Assembly (NCBI GenBank): GCA_963971225.1
Contig: OZ020267.1
Span: 47,997,993-48,061,992 of the forward strand
Direction: 5' to 3'
Source of the DNA: Melieria omissa
Taxonomy: Eukaryota; Arthropoda; Insecta; Diptera; Ulidiidae
DNA length: 64,000 nt
The notes under the pieces are model-generated. The model saw only the letters and a list, made by a program, of their open reading frames with translations. It had not been told where the DNA came from and made no database searches. Each line of letters begins with the position of its first letter. The first letter of the stretch is position 1. Made by a program: the position numbers and the translations under genes. This document shows positions 33,801 to 40,328 of the stretch, in pieces.

Positions 33801-36800
33801 TCTCCAAATAATTCCGTACTCAAAGGGTTAATATATACGTTATGGTGATAACTTTGTATCTCCCTTCCTCCGCCACAATTAACGGGAACTCTCTATTATA
33901 TTTCTAGAACCTGAGCTTTTTGAAGATGACCTCTTCGGCGAACCACCATTAGATTCAAGTGAAAATAAGGTAAAATCTGCTATTGTTGCTGCCGAGGAAT
34001 CTGACGAAGACGACGTAGACCACTTTGATGCTCAGGCTCCATCTCCAGAATCTAGTTGCAAACATTCACCTTTACCCAATGACATTGAGGGTATTATAAA
34101 TTAATTTGTATGTCCACGCCTGGCGTTACTTATCTTTTTTTTAACAGATGACCCCCAAAAAAATGAATCCTGTGTGGTCCAAAATAATGACAAAAGCGAA
34201 GAACATTTAGGCCAATCTACATCATTACAAAATGAGGATGAAAGCTTTGCACTTGCGCCTATAGATGCATCAGCCTATAAAGGGGTTACGAAAACAAAAC
34301 GCAAGCGAAAGTTAATTGTTGATGAAGTAAAAAATATTTCTGGTGAAGAAATGAAAGCGCAACTGGCAAACACATCTGATATAATAACGACATTGGACTT
34401 AGCTCCTCCAACAAAGAGGTGGTGAATACTCTAATGTTATATTGTTTAACGAGCGTTATAAATTCATGTTTTTTTTTTTTTAAGGCTAATGTATTGGAAA
34501 GAGACAGGAGGTGTTGAAAAATTATTTTCACTGCCATCGAGATCAATACCTGCTCGTGCTCTGTTTATTAATTATCATCGTCACCTTATATCACATCTCA
34601 CCCAGCTTGAAGATTTCTCTTGCCTCGGGCCATCTGATCTCTTAGCGTTAGATCATATTCAAAATGAAAGTGAATCTCCTTCAATAATTCACAACAAGAG
34701 AGGACGCAAACGAAAACTTGAGATATTGGCCTCTACAATACAAAATACTTCGGACTCTATTAAGGATGCTACTATCCAGAGCCTTGCGCTCCCCGAGCCT
34801 ATAAGAGAACCAGAAGGTTCAATAGGATTTTCCCAAATTTCTTTAAATATCGGTGATGCTCCCCATGAGAGTTCAGTGCCTGCTGTTGATGCTACCATCT
34901 TTGAAAATATGCGTAGTCCAGAACCCATGTTTGCTATAAACGATATAAATGGCCTGGACCATTTAACTGCACTTGGCAGCATCCCATTAACTCCAGGAAA
35001 TATTCATCATGGCATGGATGCTTCTGATGACTTTAATCAAGGAGACTTAACGCCAGCAGAATTACACCATGGTCAGCATACACCGCACCATTCAGGGATA
35101 GAATCAATTGAATCTATACCTAATCTACCAGCTGACCAAATATCATCAATTATAAATGAAGCTGAAAATATGCCGAATACAGATCTAACCCGATTTAATC
35201 ACCCTTGTGAAATCGCATCAGATTGGAATGATTACGACTTTGGCCCATCAATAGGAATTCAGGTAAGTTACGTATATTTAATGAGTCTGGTCATTATACA
35301 TAATGTCATGCTATAAGCTGTCGGCAAACAAATAATTTCTGAATTTTCTTAGAATTCCGCTGACGAGCAAATGGAGAATGAAACGAACGAGCAGTTTGAA
35401 GAAAGAGTGTTAAATAAACGAGCTGCCCAACTTTTTTATGCTGTAAAATCTCATATGGTAAAACAGGATTGCCTGCTACTATCAGAATTAACATTACGGA
35501 ACTCAAGAAAACAGGTATGTCTTTTTTTAAAATAGAAATATAGTACACTGGCATTTTCCTCCACGTCAAAATCACCATTTACGATATTGAGGTGTATTTG
35601 GTTGCTTTTTCATAAAAACTCACTACTATTTCTGAAGGTTGCATACTACACCTTTTCAAGGTGTATTTTAGAAAATTCAACGTGTATTTCAGATTTTAAA
35701 ACTGTAGTTCAGCTTTTAAAATTGAATTTCATATTTTTCAAATTGTATTTCAGATTTTAAACTTGTATTTCAACGTTTAAAACGGTATTTCAGATTTTAA
35801 AATTGAATTTCATCATTTAAAACTGTCTTTCAGATTTTAAAATTGAATTTCAGATTTTTCAAATTGTATTTCAGAATGTTTCTAATTGTATTTCAGATTT
35901 GTAAAATTGTATTTCAGGCTATAATATTGAGATTTTTCAAGCTATATCTGCAACTGTATTCGTATCGGGACTTGGGATAACCCCCACTAACATTAAAAAG
36001 AGATGTTAAAATATTTATTTGTATCAATTTCATACCATTTTTATTTCTCAAGATGAAATGGCAAATGATTGTAACATATATACGTATTTCCCAGTAGTCA
36101 CAAAAGGGTTAAATATCTCAAGACATGTAATAAAAGCGTAATCGGTTGAAATGTATTAAAAACTTACCAATCGTCGTCCATTTGGATAGAACCGAATTTT
36201 ATTATTAAAATTAAAAATTGTTCAGTAGGATGCAAATCAACTTGTAAAAATTTCTTTCAAACGTCAAATTTACTTTACTACTTTTTCAAGCTCAACAAAC
36301 ATATGCTCGCTTTTTCTTGAGCGTTTTCTTGAGAGCTGCATACCTACCTTTACGCAGAAAATTTGAGCCATAAAAAATGTGCCATGCCCCATGTTTCCAA
36401 TGTTTTAAGTTTTTAAACCCCCCCTAGTTCAACACGAAGTTACCAAAAAAACTGATTAAATAATAATGCCTATAATAATAATTGGGTCATTCTTTGAAAA
36501 ACCCATACGTTCCTCGAAACTTTTTTTGTTATATGACCCCATCATCCCCTTAAAATTGATTCCTGTTGATTATCTCTTATTGTCTGGTTAGGATAGTTAA
36601 AGCTGGGCCGCCAAAAGGGGTAGAAGTGTCCCTCCTTCCAAGCTTGTCGGCCTATTCATTCCCTTCAATACTATATCTAAAGCTCATTTGGATTCTCAAG
36701 GCACTCCGAAACCAGTTTCAAGGATAACTTTTGAACAGTTGATTCCATGTAAAATTACACATTTTTAATGCGTAAAGTGTATTTTCTTAGTTCATATGAA

Positions 36801-39800
36801 TTTTCTGCAATGCATTCAATGTTCGGACGTCTGACGTTGCCTTACAAAATCGCAAATTTGCATCTTTTTTCTCAACTCTGCCACATAGCGCAGTCCGGAA
36901 GTCCGGACAGTTTAAAACACTAATCTTAAAGCCTTTGGCTATCAGAGAGGATCGCAATCAGTTCTTCTTATTACTAAGTTCTGTTTTGAATTTTTTGATA
37001 AAACTAAACTTCGGTTGATAAAACTTAAACTTCCCTCGGTATTTCAATCTCAGGATACAGGTTCTAAAGAATATGAATCTTTTCACGATTCAGCCCCGAT
37101 ATTAACTACAGTCATCCGCAGAAAGGCCCTCTTCGCCTGGGTTTGTGTATATTTATTATATATATATTTTTTTTTGTTTTTTTATGACTAGGGATCGGAA
37201 TTCTATGCAAGCGCATATTTTTTTGGAGCTTCGGATTTGAACGGGACCAAGACGTAAACTATTTTTATTGAAAAATATTAAGGATGGGCACTGCATATTT
37301 GCATACGTTTGCATATTTTTGTATGTTTTTTTCATGTTTTGCCGTATTTGGCGTAAGTATGTATATAAACGTATTCATATGGACTTATGTTCTTCTATGC
37401 AAACGAACAAGAGTGAGGTTGATGTGCTCCTGTGTGTAAAGGGGTTGGGAGGGGGGGGGGGGGGGAGAGTCAATTGGCTCAAGCCCAGACTTTTGTTATT
37501 CCAAGAATGATATTCTTACGATCATTATTGAGGGTGCTGTAGTTTGGCTCACTAAGCTATTTTTTTAGGGCATTGCTGAGTATAGCATACAATAATAGTG
37601 AACGTTTTCGTACTCAAAGAGCTGGTGTACGGCATAGACATGGCATATGCTGACCCTAGAAAACTTGGAGCAAATTTTAGTTATTTACTGTAATAAGTAG
37701 TTAATTTGAATTTTACATTTAATTTTAAGTTTTGTTATTATTTGAGTTAAGGTTTTGTTTTGTGGACTTCAAGTTAAGAAATGAATTATATTTTTTGAAC
37801 TTCCCAAATTTCACTGAATTCCTGGAGTATAAGAAATACTGCTAGTTATCCCCGGCTTTGCACGGAAGAATTTCATATTTTTATTAAAAAATTTGCATGC
37901 CACAACTAGCAGAATCCCGCCGCTTTGCACGCAAAGTTTAAGTGAATGGGCTCAATTCTCACTCTAATTCTCTCTCTCATTCTCTTAACACTTTGCCGTC
38001 CGCACGACTTGTAAATATTTATTTGCTTGGCGCCGGCAGCGCTTATACGGATTACTTGGCTTGTCGCCGGCCGTTTTTGACATTATCGGGAGATTATGAA
38101 TTATTAAGTTTTACTAATCCAATCGTTAGCTCTCATAAGTTCTTAACCTTGTTCTCCTACTTTAATGCAATTTCGAAGATATACGTAACTAAATACAAAA
38201 TTTATTTATATATATAATTCGCGCACGACACCACTGTGGTGTCGTCGGCTGTTGGCTGCTAGTTTGCTCACGACGCCACTGTGGTGTCGCCGGACGGTGT
38301 ATTGTTAATCCTTCGTTGACCCAGTCAGATTCGTACGAGAAAATAACTGTCTAATTATATCTTATTTAAAGGGCTTTCGTCATATTTTAAGTAATTTGAC
38401 CCCTTAAATGATATTTCCTTATACAAACTCTTAACCCATCGTTGACCCCGTCAGATTACGATATTCGAAAAAATAAAAAACACGTTTCGTTTTATTTATC
38501 ATTTGGTGAACTTTAATCAAGGTTGAAGACCAAAACCCCATAAATCATGCTTATCCATACAAGCTTTTAACCCTTAGATTACCCTGTTTGATTTCGATTT
38601 AAAAAAAAAACAGAAAACGCGTGTTTGATTCTTTTGCATTTGAAGTACTTTACCAAATTTGAAGTCGAACGGGCGAAAAACTTTTGTTTCCCCATACAAA
38701 CAGTTAACCCTTGGTTTACCTCGTTAAATTTAGATTTTCACAAAAGTAAAAAATATGTGTTTAATTATTTTTTATTTCTAATGTTTTCAAAAATTTCTAA
38801 GTCAATAGGCCTATCGGTGCATGTTTTTTTCGTAGTCTATCCGTATACGATCCTTAACCCTTGGTTGATCCCGTTAAGTTTTTATTTTCGAAAAATTGAA
38901 AAATACATACGTGTCGAATTATTTTTTATTTGAAGTGTTTTCACCAAATTTGAAATCAATAGCCTCATTAAAATGCGTTTCTTCATACAACCCCTTTACC
39001 CATGTTTTGCCCTTTTAGACCCCGAATTTCAAAAAAATACCTTTTTATTAACGAAGGTTCATTTTTCAAGATGTACCTACACTGCAAATTTCTTGTATGT
39101 GGCTTCAGCGGTTCGACCTGGCTGGAGTGCATATGTTTTGCATATATTTTGCTTATTTCGTGCATATAATTCCGATACCTAGTTATGACAATCATGTTTT
39201 GTTATGGCCATCATTTTTCACATGAAGTTTTCTTTGACTAAAATGCCATTATCACACGTTTTTGCCTTAAAATAAAGATCCGCGTGATTTTCAATAACGG
39301 CACACAAGTGTCTGAGATCTACCTATTTTATTCGCTATGCACCGAGTAGATTACCCTTATTGATTGGATGCATAAAGATTTCCTTTTTCTTCATGTGACA
39401 ACCTTCCTCTGTTCATTTTCACAGTTCTAATGAAAATAAAAATATCTCTTTTTCAATAGTACAAAAATCGACTATTCCAGCCTATTAAGGCATAACATAC
39501 CACAGATTATATTATCGGTTTCACTGATTAATTTAAATCGCGGCATTTATGTGCGATTTCAGCTCTGTGATTCCACGATTCAGCTCTATGAAAATACTAG
39601 CCGCACTAAATGTTTTGCACGAACACGCAAACTATGAATACATAACAGAAGGCCTGCCATTATTTACAGCAAACTATGGACATGTAATTTACTACTCTTC
39701 TTTTTATTAAATCCTCTCCAGTGTTACAAGACTTTTCATGCCTCATTCACACTGAGTTTTTGGAAAATGCCACCAGTGTACACTTCTTTCATATAGGAAA

Positions 39801-40028
39801 TGATACCTTGTATTTGGTGAAATGAAAAAATTTAAAAACACACTAGCTCATAGTTCAAATATTTTTACATTTATTAATATTTAAATTGTAATCTTTTTTC
39901 AGGCGGCGCAAAAGTTTTATTCACTACTTGTATTGAAAAAGTTTAGAGCACTTAATATTTCACAATCCATGCCGTACTCAGACATTATAGTATCACGTGG
40001 ACCACTCTTTGAAAACCCAAAGTTATAA
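18596..40028 (+). CDS. vtd: Rad21 cohesin kleisin (verthandi), complete, 8 coding exons
   Basis: Kleisin subunit that closes the SMC1-SMC3 cohesin ring in the nucleus and is cut by separase at anaphase. The fly gene is a trithorax-group gene. Coding segments: 18596-18853, 23158-23448, 29159-29285, 33908-34090, 34148-34418, 34485-35262, 35353-35514, 39903-40028; together 2196 nt, 731 aa plus stop, close to the Drosophila length. All introns have GT-AG ends and compatible phases. Domains: the N-terminal SMC3-binding kleisin domain (about 1-110, starting [18 protein letters not shown]), an acidic middle, a conserved block [10 protein letters not shown] to [17 protein letters not shown] (337-394), and a C-terminal winged helix (about 650-731, ending near [10 protein letters not shown]). 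Introns 1, 2, 3 and 7 are 4.3-5.7 kb and TE-filled; introns 4, 5 and 6 are 57-90 bp. There is no frame damage, so the gene should be functional. Confidence 0.97.
18854..19419 (+). other. vtd intron 1, proximal part
   Basis: Intronic DNA with no recognisable element. The frame stays open past the donor to 19039, so a read-through product would add 61 unrelated residues. Confidence 0.5.
19420..19995 (+). repeat. Interspersed repeat copy A (vtd intron 1)
   Basis: About 570 bp sharing order and many blocks with 39238-39785: GCCATTATCACACGTTT, ATCCG-GTGATTTT, CTATTTTAT, GTACAAAAATCGACTA, TTTGCACGA-CACGCAAACTA and GGCCTGCC. Same orientation. No ORF of note; class unknown. Confidence 0.65.
19996..20780 (+). 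other. vtd intron 1, middle part
   Basis: AT-rich, with a TACATA-type microsatellite near 20588-20622. A similar short stretch (TAATACATGTTGCATAAAAT) recurs at 30570. Nothing else recognisable. Confidence 0.45.
20790..21840 (+). mobile_element. Mariner transposon relic (deleted, interrupted)
   Basis: Pieces of a mariner transposase in changing frames: the N-terminus at 20798-20833 and 21276-21400 (a frame reading [13 protein letters not shown] followed by GRP), then [14 protein letters not shown] at about 21548-21590 and [15 protein letters not shown] at about 21660-21705, with a C-terminal [20 protein letters not shown] tail. [11 protein letters not shown] and the WVPRLLT linker are mariner hallmarks. 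Stops and an internal deletion kill it. A 438-bp MITE splits its 5' end. Confidence 0.8.
20836..21273. mobile_element. 438-bp MITE inserted in the mariner relic, TA target
   Basis: TA at 20834-20835 and 21274-21275 flank GGGCAGTTCAGGATATCGTG ... and the reverse complement of GGACAGTTCAGGATAACGTG. Internal GGCAAATAT and TTTGCCAT motifs recur in both orientations. A TA duplication suggests a Tc1/mariner-mobilised MITE. Removing it joins the two mariner 5' pieces. Confidence 0.75.
22112..22735. repeat. Second copy of the 12.0-kb repeat, interrupted by a MITE
   Basis: Shares CCCCAAATGCGTGATT, ACTTATTTCAACA, CAACAAACGAAAATGATCAA, GCTGCCAAACAAAATGCAAA and GACTCATTTGAAATTA with 12000-12416 in the same order. 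The right terminus is degraded. A hAT-type MITE sits inside at 22312-22617. Confidence 0.6.
22312..22617. mobile_element. hAT-type MITE, 306 bp, 8-bp target duplication
   Basis: GAAATTTC at 22304-22311 and 22618-22625 flank CATGGCTCAATAATAAG-type inverted ends that match at about 24 of 25 bases. A second copy lies at 54051-54367. Non-coding. Confidence 0.82.
23158..23448 (+). CDS. vtd: vtd coding exon 2
   Basis: 97 codons, phase 0 at both ends, between TTTGTAG and GTAAGTAC. It starts [17 protein letters not shown] and contains [19 protein letters not shown] and [13 protein letters not shown], all landmarks of animal Rad21. The internal methionine at the exon start is the conserved residue of the KMAFRPG motif and not a separate start. 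Confidence 0.96.
23640..23830 (+). repeat. Repeat shared by vtd introns 2 and 3, copy 1
   Basis: About 190 bp matching 32170-32360 in the same orientation: ATTCTAGTATATTTTT, ACCGTTTTACGTAAATAAAA, TGTAGGCAACCAAAAGAA and CATTAGGTTTTA-type blocks. Class unknown. Confidence 0.6.
23940..24260 (-). pseudogene. Gypsy-group pol fragment (integrase)
   Basis: On the minus strand a frame reads [10 protein letters not shown] followed by [18 protein letters not shown] and KDWDT: the end of the integrase catalytic core (DQG...ES, ...VERFNR). The stretch between them is deleted. Upstream (24100-24250, minus) is another pol-like piece, [15 protein letters not shown], in a different frame. Dead fragment in vtd intron 2. 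Confidence 0.65.
24261..25130 (+). other. vtd intron 2, unassigned part
   Basis: Two copies of CCTTAGGGTCATTTT (24286 and 24463) suggest the ends of a small element, but no clean inverted or target repeat could be fixed. No gene. Confidence 0.4.
25136..25415. repeat. Two-unit tandem duplication, about 147-bp unit
   Basis: Units at 25136-25282 and 25283-25415 share TATG-CCGACCC, TTTCTT-AAACATAC, CTCCAA-CCTTAA-GGGGCT and ATACAAAA-TGG, ending in GGCTCCC. Diverged, so old. Confidence 0.55.
25436..26164. mobile_element. TTAA-target element with G-rich ends, copy 1 (729 bp)
   Basis: TTAA at 25432-25435 and 26165-26168 flank GGGGGGAAGTA ... TACTTCCCCCC. Overall design (AT-rich body, TTTTCTCAAAACCATG-like segment, G4-6 start) resembles the element at 30698-31414. 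No transposase. Confidence 0.65.
26430..27590 (-). pseudogene. Relic of an uncharacterised, multicopy insect protein family (probably TE-borne)
   Basis: Minus-strand pieces in consistent order: [20 protein letters not shown] with [10 protein letters not shown] (27581-27400); [20 protein letters not shown] (27210-27050); [16 protein letters not shown] (27030-26850); then an acidic insert and [20 protein letters not shown] (to 26433). From memory, blocks like HARWM-K-IY-LKI, LWYL-E and VVNDxAERGVKL occur together in large unannotated proteins found in many copies in insect and cnidarian genomes. I cannot name the superfamily. Frames shift between pieces, so this copy is dead. It lies in vtd intron 2, opposite to vtd. 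Confidence 0.55.
27505..27655 (+). repeat. Repeat shared with 43115-43275
   Basis: About 150 bp nearly identical in both places (CAAGTCGAAAATTCAGACAT, CTATAGGTATACT, GTTGAGATCCACCAGC, GAGAAATCCGACTTTGAAG, TAGTCGAGTTCGTCGC). It abuts the start of the 26.4-27.6 kb relic. A reverse copy of part of it is at 43848-43905. Confidence 0.65.
27620..28050 (-). pseudogene. gag fragment of the 12.4-kb LTR family
   Basis: Minus-strand reading: [17 protein letters not shown] (28045-27990), then coiled-coil units [34 protein letters not shown] and [18 protein letters not shown]. It matches gag at 13117-13570 but in one compact, less expanded set of repeats. Frameshifted near 27910. Confidence 0.75.
28030..28068. 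repeat. Perfect 17-bp-arm hairpin at the gag breakpoint
   Basis: CATGTCCATTGCTTGTA, a 5-base loop (GTGGA), then its exact reverse complement. One arm is gag sequence (the AMDMS codons), so the other is a local inverted copy made at the junction. Confidence 0.8.
28196..28519 (-). pseudogene. LINE reverse transcriptase C-terminal fragment
   Basis: 107-aa open piece: [18 protein letters not shown], then [14 protein letters not shown] and [20 protein letters not shown]. The YLGVxLD, YGSxVW and ITGAMRTTP motifs are typical of the thumb and connection region of I/LOA/R1-type LINEs. Isolated fragment; related to the 7-9 kb LINE. Confidence 0.75.
28530..29085 (-). repeat. About 560-bp repeat, inverted partner of 37180-37755
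   Basis: Reverse complement of the 37.2-kb copy along nearly its whole length: TTGCTCAAAATTG, CACTCAATAATGATCGTAAG, AGGAGCACATCAACCTCACT, TATATACATACTTACGCCAA, ATATGCAAACGTATGCAAAT, and the end AATTCCGATCCCTA. The terminal part recurs at 39125-39185. Class unknown. Confidence 0.75.
29159..29285 (+). CDS. vtd: vtd coding exon 3
   Basis: 127 nt, entering in phase 0 after a TTTTAG acceptor and leaving in phase 1 before GTAAGTTG. It encodes an acidic linker ([18 protein letters not shown]) ending GDGFGDEFG. Linker sequence is poorly conserved, so the exon rests mainly on the correct phases and splice sites and on the FGDEFG-like motif. Confidence 0.88.
29350..29505 (+). repeat. Fragment of the 1.7-2.6 kb element family
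   Basis: Matches 2195-2335: TGAGACC-ATCCAAA, AAACTAGAG, CCTTTTAAAAGGACTTTAAA, TTTTAAGGACATACA. Lies just after vtd exon 3. Confidence 0.55.
30300..30520 (-). pseudogene. Mariner transposase fragment
   Basis: Minus frame: [30 protein letters not shown] and [15 protein letters not shown]. The LHxDN...SHT and PPYSxDLAPxDF motifs are the second and third catalytic blocks of mariner transposases. Truncated on both sides; different subfamily from the relics at 21 and 57 kb. vtd intron 3. Confidence 0.75.
30698..31414. mobile_element. TTAA-target element with GGGGACAGTCCCC ends, copy 2 (717 bp)
   Basis: TTAA at 30694-30697 and 31415-31418 flank GGGGACAGTCCCCTCAAG and its exact reverse complement (18-bp inverted repeats that are themselves palindromic). 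No transposase. Similar in size and plan to 25436-26164. Confidence 0.78.
32061..32142. mobile_element. 82-bp TTAA-target micro-MITE, copy 1
   Basis: TTAA at 32057-32060 and 32143-32146 flank CCCTTTCAGTCACAATGTCC ... GGAAAGGG, with the palindrome CCAATATATTGG inside. An inverted copy lies at 41186-41268. Confidence 0.75.
32170..32360 (+). repeat. Repeat shared by vtd introns 2 and 3, copy 2
   Basis: Matches 23640-23830 in the same orientation, with small gaps. A solo LTR follows 50 bp downstream. Confidence 0.6.
32413..32813 (-). mobile_element. Solo LTR of the gypsy-group family
   Basis: Reverse complement of the 12447 LTR: starts TGTTACGAAAAT, contains CAGTCAAAAACC-like, CTTTATT (AATAAA on minus), TTTTATAC and GCGCTGTACTCGACTGCG, and ends GTTCATGCATCGCACA. 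No internal region is attached, so it arose by LTR-LTR recombination or is a fragment. vtd intron 3. Confidence 0.75.
33591..33827. mobile_element. TTAA-target MITE, 237 bp, with GACGAGTC repeats
   Basis: TTAA at 33587-33590 and 33828-33831 flank CCCTTTGAGTAC ... GTACTCAAAGGG. Two internal near-palindromes (GACGAGTGAGACTCGTC and GACGAGTCTGACTCGTC) lie near the left end. piggyBac-type target. It ends 76 bp before the vtd exon 4 acceptor. Confidence 0.78.
33908..34090 (+). CDS. vtd: vtd coding exon 4
   Basis: 183 nt, phase 1 at both ends, between TTTCTAG and GTATTATA. It encodes the acidic run [19 protein letters not shown] and a serine/aspartate-rich tail ([16 protein letters not shown]). A GT at 33968-33969 inside the exon could act as an early donor, but the reading frame stays open to 34090 and the phase there joins exon 5 cleanly. 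Confidence 0.87.
34148..34418 (+). CDS. vtd: vtd coding exon 5
   Basis: 271 nt, in phase 1 and out in phase 2. It carries the conserved central block: [11 protein letters not shown], then [10 protein letters not shown] and [15 protein letters not shown]. The donor is GTGGTG, weak beside the others. An alternative GT lies at 34422. Conservation of the TKR-LMYWKE junction favours the end at 34418. The 66-bp intron that follows is one of three short introns in the gene. Confidence 0.9.
34485..35262 (+). CDS. vtd: vtd coding exon 6
   Basis: 778 nt, the largest exon, in phase 2 and out in phase 0. It opens [20 protein letters not shown], the conserved stretch of the central region, and continues through a long variable, acidic and serine-rich segment with a basic patch ([11 protein letters not shown]) that could serve as a nuclear localisation signal. 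Repeated [11 protein letters not shown] / [12 protein letters not shown] residues form a short imperfect internal repeat. It ends SIGIQ before GTAAGTTA. Confidence 0.95.
35353..35514 (+). CDS. vtd: vtd coding exon 7
   Basis: 54 codons, phase 0 at both ends, between TTTCTTAG and GTATGTCT. It encodes the first half of the C-terminal winged helix that binds the SMC1 head ([15 protein letters not shown] and [14 protein letters not shown]). A minisatellite begins about 130 bp after its donor. Confidence 0.95.
35640..35935. repeat. Minisatellite, units of about 20-27 bp
   Basis: About 11 imperfect units of GTATTTCAGATTTTAAAATT-type sequence directly after vtd exon 7. Alternating GTATTTCA and GAATTTCA variants hint at a higher-order pair. 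Each unit carries TTTCAG, which resembles a splice acceptor. Confidence 0.8.
36148..36352. mobile_element. Right half of the 16.9-kb MITE family
   Basis: About 205 bp nearly identical to 17195-17390 and ending CTTGAGAGCTGCATACC, the intact terminus of the family. Confidence 0.65.
36353..37180 (+). other. vtd intron 7, unassigned part
   Basis: 36360-36460 resembles 30020-30140 (CCACGCCCC, TTTTAAACTACCCCTA-type blocks), so an unknown repeat is present. 37085-37140 shares TCATCCG-AAA-GCCCTCTTCG with 28140-28170. No gene. Confidence 0.4.
37180..37755 (+). repeat. About 575-bp repeat, inverted partner of 28530-29085
   Basis: Starts ACTAGGGATCGGAATT and is the reverse complement of the 28.5-kb copy. 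It contains a run of 15 G (37451-37465). Together the two copies bracket vtd exons 3-7. Confidence 0.75.
38226..38289. repeat. Two CGACACCACTGTGGTGTCG palindromes
   Basis: A perfect palindrome at 38226-38244 and a one-mismatch copy at 38271-38289, 26 bp apart, GC-rich in AT-rich surroundings. Confidence 0.7.
38308..39020. repeat. Satellite-like array of six 120-150 bp units
   Basis: Units begin at about 38308, 38431, 38569, 38704, 38852 and 38997 with TTAACCCTTGGTTGACCCCGT-like sequence, then TTTCGA-AAA, a GTGTTTGATT-TTTT segment, and end CCATACAA. Considerable divergence between units. vtd intron 7. Confidence 0.75.
39238..39785 (+). repeat. Interspersed repeat copy B (vtd intron 7)
   Basis: Same family and orientation as 19420-19995. 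It ends about 120 bp before the vtd exon 8 acceptor. Confidence 0.65.
39903..40028 (+). CDS. vtd: vtd coding exon 8 (C-terminus)
   Basis: 41 codons plus TAA. It encodes [17 protein letters not shown] and then [19 protein letters not shown], the second half of the SMC1-binding winged helix. It is separated from exon 7 by a 4.4-kb TE-laden intron, so correct splicing across that intron is needed for a working kleisin. A polyadenylation signal follows 42 nt after the stop. Confidence 0.95.
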   Translation, partial: AAQKFYSLLVLKKFRALNISQSMPYSDIIVSRGPLFENPKL

Positions 40029-40069
40029 AACAATTTTTGATTTATTGTAATTTGTATCATATTTTAACA

Positions 40070-40075
40070 AATAAA
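40070..40075 (+). terminator. vtd polyadenylation signal AATAAA
   Basis: A canonical AATAAA hexamer lies 42 nt downstream of the vtd stop codon on the coding strand, at the usual distance for a short 3' UTR. A weaker set of A-rich sites follows. Cleavage would be expected near 40090-40100. Confidence 0.7.
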
Positions 40076-40328
40076 ACTATTTTTATAGTAAATTATTAAA
40101 CAACCGCTTGATTCTTTAACAGATAACTATAGAGCCTTGTGCAGAACACCACACAGCCGGGAAAAATTTGATATGAAAATTTTACAGCTCCATTTTACGC
40201 GTCAATTATAAAAGTGTGATAATGTATATTTGCAAGGCTATTCTGGGAAATATAAATAGTTGAAAGACTTCTGAAAGATTGTTGAAAGATAGTTCGAAAG
40301 GCTGAATGAAAGGTTTTTAGGCCTTCCC

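Noticed and set aside
35640..35935. CRISPR-like array
   Set aside because: Units are contiguous with no unique spacers, in a eukaryotic intron; it is a minisatellite.
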